64,000 nt of DNA, taken from IMG/VR virus record IMGVR_UViG_3300047548_000628, positions 83,573 to 147,572 of that record, one strand, 5' to 3'. Of the stretch, positions 18,906 to 28,294 are shown one piece after another. The notes beneath the pieces were generated by a model. The model saw only the letters and a list, made by a program, of their open reading frames with translations. It was not told the DNA's origin and searched no databases. The stretch's first letter is position 1. The number at the start of each line of letters is the position of its first letter. The translations under genes were made by a program, and so were the position numbers. The stretch is from a virus.

Positions 18906-18913
18906 TATTTATA
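18906..18913 (-). promoter_or_regulatory. T4-late-like promoter box
   Basis: TATAAATA on the minus strand, at the expected distance before the start at 18880. T4-type late promoters need only this -10-like box with the gp55/gp33/gp45 system. Confidence 0.6.
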
Positions 18914-18934
18914 TACTGATTGGAATACGAGTAA

Positions 18935-19891
18935 TTAAGTTCCTGAGCAAGAAGCTAATGATTGTCTACTAACAGTTAAATCACCAAAATCTGTAGCATT
19001 GCCGGTACTAGCAATAGTAATATAATCAATTACATTAGAATTTACGGTAGTATAACCACCACCAAATACACCTATTGTTCCATTTGAACAAGAAGACAGC
19101 TCCTTTCTAGCAACAGTTAAAGTACCGAAACTAGTTGCATTGCCTGTTGTTTGAATAGTAATATAATCAATTACATTAGAGAGCGAACCGGTATTACCAC
19201 CACCAAATACACCACGAGTAGAATCAGAACATGCAGCTAAAGCACTTCTAAAATTTGTTAAATTACCAAAGTTAGTAGCATTACCTGTAGTAGCAATTGT
19301 AACATAATCTATTTTATTGGTATATGCTGAGTCGCCAAATCCACCACCAAATACACCACGAGTAGAATCAGAACATGCACCTACAGAATATCTGGCAGCA
19401 GTCAAATCACCAAAATCTGTAGCATTGCCGGTAGTAGCAATCGTAATATAATCAATTACATTAGAATTTGCATTTGAAGCATATCCACCACCAAATACAC
19501 CTCTTGTCCCATTAGAACAAGCACTCACACCTTCCCTGCCACTAACAGTTAAATCGCCGAAGTCTGTAGCGTTACCAGTTGTGGCAATAGTAATGTAATC
19601 AATTACATTTGAAATTGGACCATTACTACCGCCACCAAATACACCTCTTGTCCCATTAGAACAAGCAGCTAATCCTTGTCTACCAACAGTTAAATCACCA
19701 AAATCTGTAGCATTGCCGGTACTAGCAATAGTAATATAATCAATTACATTAGAGATCGACCCAGTGGTGCCGCCACCAAATGTACCTCTACTACCGTACC
19801 ATACTGGTTGATAATATGTAGTGGGCCATACCCCATCTAATATTAATTCATATACTTCATTTAATGTGAAAACATCTGTTATTTGACTCAT
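18935..19891 (-). CDS. Six-repeat fibre/propeller protein (FGGG type)
   Basis: A 318-residue protein. The N-terminal about 35 residues (MSQITDVFTLNEVYELILDG...) form a distinct attachment module. Six repeats of about 47 residues follow, each with RGVFGGG, NVIDYITI, TTGNATDFGDLTV and an ACSNGT end. Repeat length, GG doublet and copy number six suggest a kelch-like six-bladed propeller; this is inference. The frameshifted paralogue at 12872-13817 shares its N-terminus. Probably a receptor-binding or decoration protein. Confidence 0.75.
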   Translation of the reverse strand: MSQITDVFTLNEVYELILDGVWPTTYYQPVWYGSRGTFGGGTTGSISNVIDYITIASTGNATDFGDLTVGRQGLAACSNGTRGVFGGGSNGPISNVIDYITIATTGNATDFGDLTVSGREGVSACSNGTRGVFGGGYASNANSNVIDYITIATTGNATDFGDLTAARYSVGACSDSTRGVFGGGFGDSAYTNKIDYVTIATTGNATNFGNLTNFRSALAACSDSTRGVFGGGNTGSLSNVIDYITIQTTGNATSFGTLTVARKELSSCSNGTIGVFGGGYTTVNSNVIDYITIASTGNATDFGDLTVSRQSLASCSGT

Positions 19892-19898
19892 ATTTTTA

Positions 19899-20909
19899 TT
19901 ATCCCGGATACCCGCCAGTAGCAGCTAATCCATATCTACCTGCGCTTAGAGGACCCCTTGATGATGCAGCAGTAGAATCACTCGCATAAGTGATGCGATC
20001 TACTGATGACATTAGATTGGGACTACCTGCACCAAAATAACCATAATCAGCATTACCGGTTGCAGTAAATAAGTACCTGTTTACAGTTAACGGACCTCTA
20101 ACGCTAGCGAGTCCGGTGTCACTTGCATAATCAACTCTATCCACCCTAGATAACAATAAAGAATTAATCTGGTCGACTCCACCGCCCCACCAACCATAGT
20201 TACTATTGCCGGCTGCTGCTGGCGCCACTACAGTAGAATTTAAATTTCCTCTTACACTTGATGTACTTAAATCACTTGAATATGTAATTCGTGTTAAGTA
20301 TGAACGTTGAGTTGGTACAGGTCCATTATTTATTGTTCCGCCCCCGAACCAACCATAGTTACTATTACCTGTTGCAGCAAGTTGAAATATTATTTCATAT
20401 AAACTTCCTCTAACACCGGCAGTTCCTGTATCACTTGAATATGTTATACGATCAACTGTGCTTAAAACACTGGGGGTACCATTACCACCGCCACCGAACC
20501 AACCGTAATCAGTATTACCAGTTGCTGCTAATAGATATCTTGCTGCACTTAGTGGTCCTCTCGCACTAGCAGTAGAACTGTCGCTAGCATAATCTACACG
20601 ATCTACGCTAGAAAGCACGTCTGGTCTGCCCCCTCCAAACCAACCATAATTTCCATTACCGGCTGCGGTAAACCTGTGTCTGACTACAGTTAAGGGACCT
20701 CTAACGCTAGCTGTCGCAGTGTCATTTGCATACTCGATTCTATCGACCAACGAAGCGTCTATTGATGGAGATGGTTTACCACCACCGAACCAACCATATA
20801 ATTCTCCCGGTGGAGTTGCTGGTTGATATGTAGTGGGCCAATAACCGCCTAATTGTCTTGCTCGTACATCAGACCCCCAAAATGCACCAGTTGTGTTAGT
20901 TTCCGCCAT
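19899..20909 (-). CDS. Six-repeat fibre/propeller protein (YGWFGGG type)
   Basis: A 336-residue protein. The N-terminal module MAETNTTGAFWGSDVRARQL is followed by six repeats of about 47-50 residues with YGWFGGG, VDRITYASD, T-A-SVRGPL and AATGN. The ending GGYPG is the same as in the partial gene at 1-284. The same N-terminal module appears on the short protein at 23182-23571, which carries the other repeat type, so N-termini and repeat domains are exchanged. GAATAAATATA precedes it on the minus strand. Confidence 0.75.
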   Translation of the reverse strand: MAETNTTGAFWGSDVRARQLGGYWPTTYQPATPPGELYGWFGGGKPSPSIDASLVDRIEYANDTATASVRGPLTVVRHRFTAAGNGNYGWFGGGRPDVLSSVDRVDYASDSSTASARGPLSAARYLLAATGNTDYGWFGGGGNGTPSVLSTVDRITYSSDTGTAGVRGSLYEIIFQLAATGNSNYGWFGGGTINNGPVPTQRSYLTRITYSSDLSTSSVRGNLNSTVVAPAAAGNSNYGWWGGGVDQINSLLLSRVDRVDYASDTGLASVRGPLTVNRYLFTATGNADYGYFGAGSPNLMSSVDRITYASDSTAASSRGPLSAGRYGLAATGGYPG

Positions 20910-20921
20910 AAAGCTCCTAAA

Positions 20922-21761
20922 TTATATTCCGAATACTTTATATTTATTCATTTTTTTACTTTTTCTCCAGTACTCTAAACCAGAATATTGTTCAACTAAC
21001 TTTTTACCAAGGATTTTTTCAGGATCTAAATTTCTATTCTTTAATACAGGACGCACATCATGCATTCCATCAAACCCATATGACATATCATCTACAGGAG
21101 TCACATTTTTAATGTTGTTAAAGTCAAATTTATGGTTACTGACACCCCAAAACTTAGTAATGTTGTATAGTACCTCATCGGGGCTAGAAACTAAATCATC
21201 ATATTCGACTATATGCAATCTGTGGCTATCGGGACTAGAATATCCTTGATACATACTCCACAAACTTTGATTGACGATCCCGATTGGTTGCATCAAATAC
21301 ATACACCTATTCTCAGTAGTCAAATCTAAATTGTTTTCGAGTAACCATAAATCAATGAAGTTTTTTCTTTTGTTTTGTTCATTCTCTGCTAAAGTAATAA
21401 AACTTGCTAGAATACTTGGTATGTCTCTTACGATACAAACAATTTTTGGATCAGGCGTGATATGATCTTTTATTCGTTGAATATTGTTTGGCCAACCTCT
21501 GCTATTATCAACAATATACTTTTTCTCAATATGAGCATAGTATTGCTGTGGCATCGACCTTAAAATTGCATTTTTACCTATGTGATTTGGGTCGGCGATA
21601 AAAGGATCGCTAGTTTTGAAATATTCTTCACAATGATACAAAAGCTCAATTGTAGGACTTAATGATGAGACATATAGATCCGGATGTTGGTTTAATACTG
21701 ATGCAAGCATGGTTCCACCAGAGCGTGGTAACCCAGAATAAAATAGAAATTCATGATTCAT
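20922..21761 (-). CDS. Sulfotransferase family protein
   Basis: A 279-residue paralogue of the 9052-9972 protein: FYSGLPRSGGTMLASVLNQ (PAPS 5'-phosphosulfate loop), IVCIVRDIPSILASFITL, HIVEYDDLVSSPDEVLYNI. It lies between fibre-repeat genes, so virion proteins or host-surface sugars are candidate acceptors. TATAAATA (21795-21788, minus strand) precedes it, implying late expression. Confidence 0.85.
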   Translation of the reverse strand: MNHEFLFYSGLPRSGGTMLASVLNQHPDLYVSSLSPTIELLYHCEEYFKTSDPFIADPNHIGKNAILRSMPQQYYAHIEKKYIVDNSRGWPNNIQRIKDHITPDPKIVCIVRDIPSILASFITLAENEQNKRKNFIDLWLLENNLDLTTENRCMYLMQPIGIVNQSLWSMYQGYSSPDSHRLHIVEYDDLVSSPDEVLYNITKFWGVSNHKFDFNNIKNVTPVDDMSYGFDGMHDVRPVLKNRNLDPEKILGKKLVEQYSGLEYWRKSKKMNKYKVFGI

Positions 21762-21787
21762 AGTGTTTGACGTAAATTATAGTATTT

Positions 21788-21795
21788 TATTTATA
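21788..21795 (-). promoter_or_regulatory. T4-late-like promoter box
   Basis: TATAAATA on the minus strand 27 bases upstream of the sulfotransferase ATG at 21761. Confidence 0.6.
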
Positions 21796-21800
21796 GGTAA

Positions 21801-21829
21801 AAAAACAGGACTATAAAAGTCCTGTTTTT
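21801..21829. terminator. Bidirectional hairpin terminator
   Basis: AAAAACAGGACT (21801-21812) pairs perfectly with AGTCCTGTTTTT (21818-21829) around a 5-base loop; T/A tracts on both sides. It separates two minus-strand units. Confidence 0.85.
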
Positions 21830-21850
21830 ATAAGTCATTGAAGTAAATTA

Positions 21851-22120
21851 TTAAGACCAAATATTTTCTGCTAATTTGCTTTCGCCTGCGGCAATAGCTG
21901 CGATTAAATCACTGATATCTTCACCAGAATCAATAACGTCTTGGGCCGCAACAACAAGTTTCAAATGACTAACATTACGCTCAATATTACCTTTACGTTC
22001 AGCAGTTGCAGCTTCACCGTCTGCTATTTTTTGAAGTTCATCAGTAACAACCCAAACGCTGTCACGTGCAGCACTAATAGTTGCTTGAATTTGTTCTAAT
22101 GTGCGTGTCTCGTTTTCCAT
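21851..22120 (-). CDS. Small helical protein, 89 aa
   Basis: An all-helical, acidic protein (starts MENETRTLEQIQATISAARD). Not recognised. AGGAGA precedes the start, and an ACTAAATAT late-like box lies farther upstream. It is encoded alone between a terminator and a fibre-repeat gene and may be an internal or structural virion protein. Confidence 0.65.
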   Translation of the reverse strand: MENETRTLEQIQATISAARDSVWVVTDELQKIADGEAATAERKGNIERNVSHLKLVVAAQDVIDSGEDISDLIAAIAAGESKLAENIWS

Positions 22121-22206
22121 GAATATCTCCTATGTGTTTTATAATATATTTAGTCTAAAATAAATTTTTAGTCTTTACTAAACGTTTTATCAAATGCTAA
22201 TGTTGG

Positions 22207-23178
22207 TTATCCTGCATAACCGCCGACTGCTCCCATTCCTGTAGCAGTTCTGTCTAATAGACCCACATTTGATGTAGCGACGGAATCATTGGAATATTGA
22301 ATACGTTGTATATTAGATAATGTAGGCCAACCACCTGATGCGAGATACCCATACGTAGTAGTACCAGTACCACCTGCATGAGTTTTTCCTGTTACCATTG
22401 GCCCCCTAACACTTGCAGTACCGGTATCACTTGCATAGTCAATACGGTCTATCGTAGAGAATTGCACACTTGTGTAACCTCCTGCAAACCAACCATAATT
22501 GCCGTTACTAGTTGCACTAACACCGTATCTTGCAGAACTCAACGGTCCTCTAGTACTTGCGGTATTAGTATCACTTGCATATTGGATCCGATACACTGCA
22601 CTTCTATCTGTGGGTGTCGGCCCCGGTACTACCTTTCCATTAGCATACCAACCATAACTACTGTTACCGTGTGCAGCAAAATATTTACCTGAGGCGCTGA
22701 GCGGCCCTCTAGTACTTGCAGTACCTGTATCACTTGCATAAGTGATTCTGTCAATCCGGTCAATCGTTGGATTGTTGCCGCCGCCGACCCATGAATAATC
22801 AGCATTTCCGGAAGAACCTGCAGCATAAACTGTTCCAGTTAATGGTCCTCTAACACTTGCAGTAGCATTGTCATTTGAATAATCAATTCTATCTACGGTA
22901 GAAATGTTAGGTGACCATCCGCCGCCAGCGAACCAACCATAATTGCCGTTTCCTGAAGCGCCAATCATAAATCTTCCGACAGACAACGGTCCTCGTGCAG
23001 TTGCTGTACCGGAATCATTAGCATAATCTATTCTGCTCACTGACGATACATTGTATGCGCCACCGAACCAACCATACAATTCACCTGGTGGAGTTGCTGG
23101 CTGATATGTAGTAGGCCAAGACGAACTACGTTGCAGATTGTATACTGTTTGTATTGAAAAAATTCCTTTTGTTGCCAT
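22207..23178 (-). CDS. Six-repeat fibre/propeller protein (YGWFAGG type)
   Basis: A 323-residue protein. A third kind of N-terminal module (MATKGIFSIQTVYNLQRS) precedes six repeats of the YGWF(G/A)GG / DRIDYASDTGTASVRGPL type. It ends GGYAG. One repeat has drifted in the Gly doublet (YGWYANGK). A further example of one repeat domain joined to different N-terminal modules. Confidence 0.75.
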   Translation of the reverse strand: MATKGIFSIQTVYNLQRSSSWPTTYQPATPPGELYGWFGGAYNVSSVSRIDYANDSGTATARGPLSVGRFMIGASGNGNYGWFAGGGWSPNISTVDRIDYSNDNATASVRGPLTGTVYAAGSSGNADYSWVGGGNNPTIDRIDRITYASDTGTASTRGPLSASGKYFAAHGNSSYGWYANGKVVPGPTPTDRSAVYRIQYASDTNTASTRGPLSSARYGVSATSNGNYGWFAGGYTSVQFSTIDRIDYASDTGTASVRGPMVTGKTHAGGTGTTTYGYLASGGWPTLSNIQRIQYSNDSVATSNVGLLDRTATGMGAVGGYAG

Positions 23179-23181
23179 AAT

Positions 23182-23571
23182 TTAAGTTCCTGAACATGCA
23201 GCTAAAAAACGTCTTCCAACTGACAAATTACCAAAGTTTATAGCATTACTTGGTGTAGCAATAGTAACATAATCAATAACATTATAATTACCTCCACTAT
23301 ATTCACCTCCACCAAACACTCCGCGAGTGCCATTTGCACAAGCAGCTGGATTTTCCCTAGCAATAGTTAAGTCACCGAAATCTGTTGCATTACCAGTAGT
23401 AGCAATAGTAACATAATCTATTACATTGGATGGACCATCACCGCCACCAAACGTACCTCTACTTCCATACCATAATGGCGGACTGTAATATGAAGTGGGC
23501 CAGTAACCACCTAGTTGCCTAGCCCTTACATCATATCCCCAGAATGCTCCAGTAGTGTTAGTTTCTGCCAT
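23182..23571 (-). CDS. Short two-repeat fibre-like protein (chimeric)
   Basis: A 129-residue protein. Its first 22 residues match the N-terminus of the 19899-20909 protein (MAETNTTGAFWG...), but the rest is two FGGG/VIDYVTIATTGNA repeats of the other family. Only two repeats remain, where complete relatives have six, so it is probably a recombination product with a deleted repeat block, and may not form a closed propeller. Confidence 0.7.
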   Translation of the reverse strand: MAETNTTGAFWGYDVRARQLGGYWPTSYYSPPLWYGSRGTFGGGDGPSNVIDYVTIATTGNATDFGDLTIARENPAACANGTRGVFGGGEYSGGNYNVIDYVTIATPSNAINFGNLSVGRRFLAACSGT

Positions 23572-23583
23572 ATAATCTCAATA

Positions 23584-26500
23584 TTATACTGTTATATTTT
23601 TAGCAGATACAAATACGCTCAATACATTAGCAGTTGTTCCTTGAATAGCAATCTTATCACCAATAGCCATGAACTTTGGATTATCACTCAACTCAACTGT
23701 AGCTCCTGCTGGAATAATCAATTCATAACACAAGTAACTCTTAATCACATTCGATGAATCAGTCCAGGTAATTGTAATACCGTGGTTGTTTCCAGCAGAG
23801 TCAACGTTCGCTATCTTAATACTTTCAACAACTGACTTGTATGTTGTAGATGTATACAAAGCTACTGACGAAGTTGTTGCTAGTGCAGCACTTCTCATAT
23901 AGTTAGAATTTTGTGCATTTTCGTAAACGATTGTTGCGTATGCCGATGATGCATTAGATGCCTTAAGTGCAATAACGTCACCGTTCTTAACAACTTGTGG
24001 CTTCTTGAGCATTTCAACAGATGAACGAATTGGCACCGGAATCGCACAGAATAGACCAATAGCAGAACCACCTGATGGAGTGAAGTTACTATCAACGGTG
24101 ATGCATGTTGTTGTATTAATGTTAGAGATGAACAACGAATGAACAATCGCATCTGCACCAAATGTAATTGCAGTTGCCATTGATGTTGTCAATGCATAAC
24201 ATGAACCACCTTGAATTGCATCGTTGAAGAATCCTTCACCGTTACCTAGTGGTACAAGAGCAGAACCGTTAACTAATACGCAACCAGAACCACAAACTTG
24301 CATACAGTTAGTACCTGCCTTCAAGAAGATGTTGTTGGTCATGTTTGAAGTACCTACGTAATCACCGATGATGATGTTGCAAGTACCGGAGACGTTACAA
24401 TAACCAGCACATTGACCTATGAATGTGTTATTAATACCTGTTGTGTTACAGAAACCAGCACAGAAACCAGCAAAGAAATTACAACCGCCGGTTGTAACTG
24501 ATCGACCAGACTGTCTACCTAAGAAAATGTTGTCATTACCGGTTGTGTTACTACATCCAGCATTCCAACCAACAAATATATTGTTAACACCGTTTGTGTT
24601 CGCAGTACCTGCATAACGCCCGATGAAAGTATTATAAGAACCGGTTGTGTTATTACATCCAGTTCCGCAACCCATGAACACGTTATGGTTACCAAAAGTA
24701 TTTTTAAAGCCAGTAGATTCACCTATGAATATGTTATCTACGCCACTTACGTTACAGTATCCTGCAGAATTACCGATGAAGACGTTGTTGTTGCCGGTTG
24801 TAGTGAAGTAACCTGTATATGTACCTATAAAGACATTATTGACTGAGTTACTGCACACTCCTGACTTGTAACCTATTATTGTGTTATATTTACCGGTTGT
24901 GTTACAAGCACCAGCACATAGACCTATAGATATGTTGCCAAGGCCAGTTGTATTACGGAAACCTGCACAACCACCTAAAAATACATTAAAAGAACCTGTA
25001 GTAGTATATCTTCCAGCAGCATAACCCATCATCTGATTATTACAACCAGTTGTTATGTTACCTCCAGCAATGCCTCCCATTAAGTTGTTACATGAACCAG
25101 TTGTTATAGCATATCCTGCTTGATCTCCGAACAAATTATTCCAAGAAGCACTAGTTCCATAGTAACCGGTATAGGCACCTATATAATTATTGAGGCAACC
25201 AGTGACGTTACAATAACCAGCTTGTCGACCGATGAAAGTATTTCTAATTCCAGTTGTATTTTTGAAACCAGCACACATACCTGCAAAAAAGTTAAAACTT
25301 CCGGTTGTGTTACATCTGCCTGCACACTCACCAATAAAGATGTTATCAGTACCGGTCGTTGTTGCCGAACCAGCACATAGACCAGCAAAGAAGTTATCAG
25401 AACCAGTACCACCTGTACCGCTGATACAGCTTACGATGTTAGTTGTGTTGCATACGTTGAATGCACTTGAACCACCAACAGCAGCTCCATTGACTGTTAA
25501 TGAGCCACCTGATACCTGTAGACACTGAGTACCTGCTTGTAGACGAATAGTGTTGCTTAATCCAGCACTACCTGCATAACTACCAATGATTAAGTTATTA
25601 GAACCAGTAGTTACACTACAACCTGCATTGCAACCAAGGAATGTATTGTTTGTACCACTTGAGGTATTATAACCTGCACACAGACCGGCAATGAAGTTAT
25701 TAGTACCAGTTGATGTTTTGAAACCTGCATAGTAACCAGTGATAAAGTTGTTACTTCCAGTTGTATTACAGTAGCCAGCATTTTTTCCTATAAACGTATT
25801 ATAATTACCGGTTGTGTTACTGTAACCGGCGGCGCCGCCGATGAAAGTATTATTTTTTCCGAATGTGTTACTGTAACCGGCATTGCCGCCGATGAAAGTA
25901 TTATAAGTACCGGATGTATTAAATCTGCCAGCTAGATACCCTATAAAAACGTTTATTCCGCCGGTGGTATTTTTACAACCTGCAGCTCGCCCGGCAAAGA
26001 CGTTATATTTACCAGTTGTGTTATATAAACCAGCTTCACCCCCAACAAAGAAGTTATCAGTACCGGTTGTGTTACATAGACCAGCATTTTGTCCTATAAA
26101 GACATTACAGCTGCCGGTTGTATTCTTAAAACCAGCACATTGTCCAGCAAAGAAGTTGTTAGTACCAGTTGTGTTACATTGGCCAGCATTTAAACCAATG
26201 AATGTGTTGTTAGTACCGGTTGTGTTATTATAACCCGCACATTTTCCAGCAAAGAAGTTGTAATTACCAGATGTGTTGCAATATCCAGCCCTGGCACCAA
26301 TGAAAGTATTATAGCAACCGGATATGTTATAAAATCCTGTTTTCTCTCCTAGAAAAATGTTTTGTGAACCGTATGTGCTGCTTAAACCTGCACCTTCACC
26401 AATAAATATATTCTTAGTACCTGATACATTGTATGCACCAGCAGATGCTCCGATAAATGTATTAGAACCGCCGGTTGTACTACGGGATCCAGCATTATAT

Positions 26501-27771
26501 CCTATAAATACGTTGGATTGAGCAGTAGTATTACACATACCGGCACGACGGCCGAAAAATATATTATCTACGCCGCTTGTGTTTCTATAACCAGCACAGA
26601 AACCGGCAAAGACGTTATGACACCCAGTTGTGTTAGAATAGCCAGCACATTGACCAACAAAGAAATTACATGCACCAGTTGTGTTAGAATAGCCAGCACA
26701 TTGACCTATGAAGGTGTTGCTACAACCAGTCGTGTTATTGTAACCTGCACATTGTCCAGCAAAGAAGTTATCAGTGCCAGTACCACCTGTACCACCGATA
26801 CAGCTTACAATGTTAGTTGTATTGCATACATTGAATGCACTTGAGCCACCAACAGCAGCTCCGTTGACTGTTAATGAGCCACCTGAAACTTGTAAGCACT
26901 GAGTACCTGCTTGTAGACGAATAGTGTTGCTTAGTCCAGCAGTGCCCGCATAAGATCCAATAATCAAGTTATTACTGCCAGTTGTTACTGCACAACCTGC
27001 ATTGCATCCAATAAATGTGTTGTTAGTACCGGTTGTGTTACATAAACCTGCACACTGACCAGCGAAGAAGTTGTTAATACCGGTTGTGTTTTTTAAACCA
27101 GCGCTACATCCTAAAAAGACGTTAAAATTACCAAATGTATTATAGCGCCCTGCATATTTACCTATAAAAGTATTATCTACCCCTGATGTAGTACTGTTAC
27201 CAGCGTAATAACCGATCAAGGTATTACCGCAACCGGTTGTATTACTATAACCCGCGCCCGCCCCGACGAAAGTATTATATTTACCTATTGAATTGTTCTG
27301 ACCAGCCGTTTCACCTATAAAGACGTTTTTATTACCGTATGAGTTGGTGTTACCGGCATTTTTTCCTATAAAGACGTTATTACGACCTGAAACGTTATAT
27401 CCGCCAGCGCCATATCCTATGAAAGTATTATAAGTTCCTGTGGTATTACACCTACCAGTGTTTTGACCGATGAAGATATTATTGATACCAGTTGTATTCT
27501 TAAAACCAGCACATTGTCCTGCAAAGAAGTTGTGATTGCCGGTAGTGTTGCATTGGCCAGCATTTAAACCAATGAATGTGTTGTTATTACCAGAAGTGTT
27601 AGCTTGGCCTGCACCAGACCCGATAAATGTGTTATTTACGCCGCTAGCGTTATTGCAACTACCTGCATTGGTTCCAGCAAAGAAGTTAGTCCCCGATGCA
27701 TTGAAGTTTTGAACGTTATCTAGTTGACAACTGTTGTTGATGATTGTGGTATTACAAACTTTAATGGCCAT
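23584..27771 (-). CDS. Giant cysteine-rich repeat fibre/adhesin
   Basis: A 1395-residue protein built mainly of about 21-residue repeats of the form NTFIGxxAGxxNTTGxxN, typically with a Cys in the turn (QCAGYCNTTG). The repeats are interrupted twice by an almost identical spacer (NLIIGSYAG, LSNTIRLQAGTQCLQVSGG, SAFNVCNTTNIVSCI), so the protein has three tandem blocks. Its C-terminal about 230 residues are non-repetitive beta-rich sequence (ATIVYENAQN, VELSDNPKFMAIGDKIAIQ), resembling a fibre tip or trimerisation head. Similar 21-residue repeats occur in bacterial and phage adhesins and probably make a beta-solenoid. The regular cysteines are unusual. Likely the largest tail or head fibre of the virion. 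Confidence 0.8.
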   Translation of the reverse strand: MAIKVCNTTIINNSCQLDNVQNFNASGTNFFAGTNAGSCNNASGVNNTFIGSGAGQANTSGNNNTFIGLNAGQCNTTGNHNFFAGQCAGFKNTTGINNIFIGQNTGRCNTTGTYNTFIGYGAGGYNVSGRNNVFIGKNAGNTNSYGNKNVFIGETAGQNNSIGKYNTFVGAGAGYSNTTGCGNTLIGYYAGNSTTSGVDNTFIGKYAGRYNTFGNFNVFLGCSAGLKNTTGINNFFAGQCAGLCNTTGTNNTFIGCNAGCAVTTGSNNLIIGSYAGTAGLSNTIRLQAGTQCLQVSGGSLTVNGAAVGGSSAFNVCNTTNIVSCIGGTGGTGTDNFFAGQCAGYNNTTGCSNTFIGQCAGYSNTTGACNFFVGQCAGYSNTTGCHNVFAGFCAGYRNTSGVDNIFFGRRAGMCNTTAQSNVFIGYNAGSRSTTGGSNTFIGASAGAYNVSGTKNIFIGEGAGLSSTYGSQNIFLGEKTGFYNISGCYNTFIGARAGYCNTSGNYNFFAGKCAGYNNTTGTNNTFIGLNAGQCNTTGTNNFFAGQCAGFKNTTGSCNVFIGQNAGLCNTTGTDNFFVGGEAGLYNTTGKYNVFAGRAAGCKNTTGGINVFIGYLAGRFNTSGTYNTFIGGNAGYSNTFGKNNTFIGGAAGYSNTTGNYNTFIGKNAGYCNTTGSNNFITGYYAGFKTSTGTNNFIAGLCAGYNTSSGTNNTFLGCNAGCSVTTGSNNLIIGSYAGSAGLSNTIRLQAGTQCLQVSGGSLTVNGAAVGGSSAFNVCNTTNIVSCISGTGGTGSDNFFAGLCAGSATTTGTDNIFIGECAGRCNTTGSFNFFAGMCAGFKNTTGIRNTFIGRQAGYCNVTGCLNNYIGAYTGYYGTSASWNNLFGDQAGYAITTGSCNNLMGGIAGGNITTGCNNQMMGYAAGRYTTTGSFNVFLGGCAGFRNTTGLGNISIGLCAGACNTTGKYNTIIGYKSGVCSNSVNNVFIGTYTGYFTTTGNNNVFIGNSAGYCNVSGVDNIFIGESTGFKNTFGNHNVFMGCGTGCNNTTGSYNTFIGRYAGTANTNGVNNIFVGWNAGCSNTTGNDNIFLGRQSGRSVTTGGCNFFAGFCAGFCNTTGINNTFIGQCAGYCNVSGTCNIIIGDYVGTSNMTNNIFLKAGTNCMQVCGSGCVLVNGSALVPLGNGEGFFNDAIQGGSCYALTTSMATAITFGADAIVHSLFISNINTTTCITVDSNFTPSGGSAIGLFCAIPVPIRSSVEMLKKPQVVKNGDVIALKASNASSAYATIVYENAQNSNYMRSAALATTSSVALYTSTTYKSVVESIKIANVDSAGNNHGITITWTDSSNVIKSYLCYELIIPAGATVELSDNPKFMAIGDKIAIQGTTANVLSVFVSAKNITV

Positions 27772-27936
27772 GTTTTATCCTTATACTGCTATAACTTATA
27801 TACAGGTAGCCAGCAAAGGACAACAGTCCTCATACCACGCCATCTTCGTTCCTCTATACAAGTTACTAGGCAAAATTTATTCTTTTATCTATTATTTATC
27901 AAATTTGGATAAACTCCCACTTTTAACAATTAATAC

Positions 27937-27965
27937 TTTACATTTTTCAATAGACTATATATAAT
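27937..27965 (+). promoter_or_regulatory. Sigma-70 promoter for the 27982 operon
   Basis: TTTACA at 27937-27942 and TATAAT at 27960-27965 with a 17-base spacer, followed by AAGGAG and the ATG at 27982. The rest of the 27772-27981 gap holds nothing else I can identify. Confidence 0.7.
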
Positions 27966-27981
27966 ATATTAAGGAGTTACT

Positions 27982-28284
27982 ATGTCGTCAACAACACAAG
28001 AATTAACCCCAGAAGAAAAACAAAAACGTGTAGAAATAGCAAAAGAAACGACGGAATATATACTAAAAGAAAGCAAACGCCGCGAATGGGCTCAAGCTAA
28101 AGACACTACTCTTAGTGTTTGGAACAATCTGCAACGTATTGAACAAAAAGAACGATGCATTAGGGTCAAGTTTTTAGATTGGCTATCAGACAAATTGTTG
28201 TCATGGAGTCAGTCCGTACACCAAATGAGTGTAAAAATTGATAGTCCATGTGTGATTAAACTACCCGAAAAAACTAAAAAATAA
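27982..28284 (+). CDS. Hypothetical protein, 100 aa
   Basis: A 100-residue, highly charged helical protein (starts MSSTTQELTPEEKQKRVEIA). No recognised domain. It has a strong AAGGAG and the consensus promoter just upstream, and opens an operon with glutaredoxin and tail-tip genes. Confidence 0.65.
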   Translation: MSSTTQELTPEEKQKRVEIAKETTEYILKESKRREWAQAKDTTLSVWNNLQRIEQKERCIRVKFLDWLSDKLLSWSQSVHQMSVKIDSPCVIKLPEKTKK

Positions 28285-28294
28285 AGGAAATATT

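Noticed and set aside
12872-23571. RCC1 or sialidase (BNR) domains in the fibre repeats
   Set aside because: No Asp-box (SxDxGxTW) and the glycine pattern differs; kelch-like spacing fits better, though not proven.
23584-27771. CRISPR array or diversity-generating retroelement template
   Set aside because: The repeats are in-frame 63-base coding units of a protein, vary at many positions and have no spacers; no reverse transcriptase frame is in the window.
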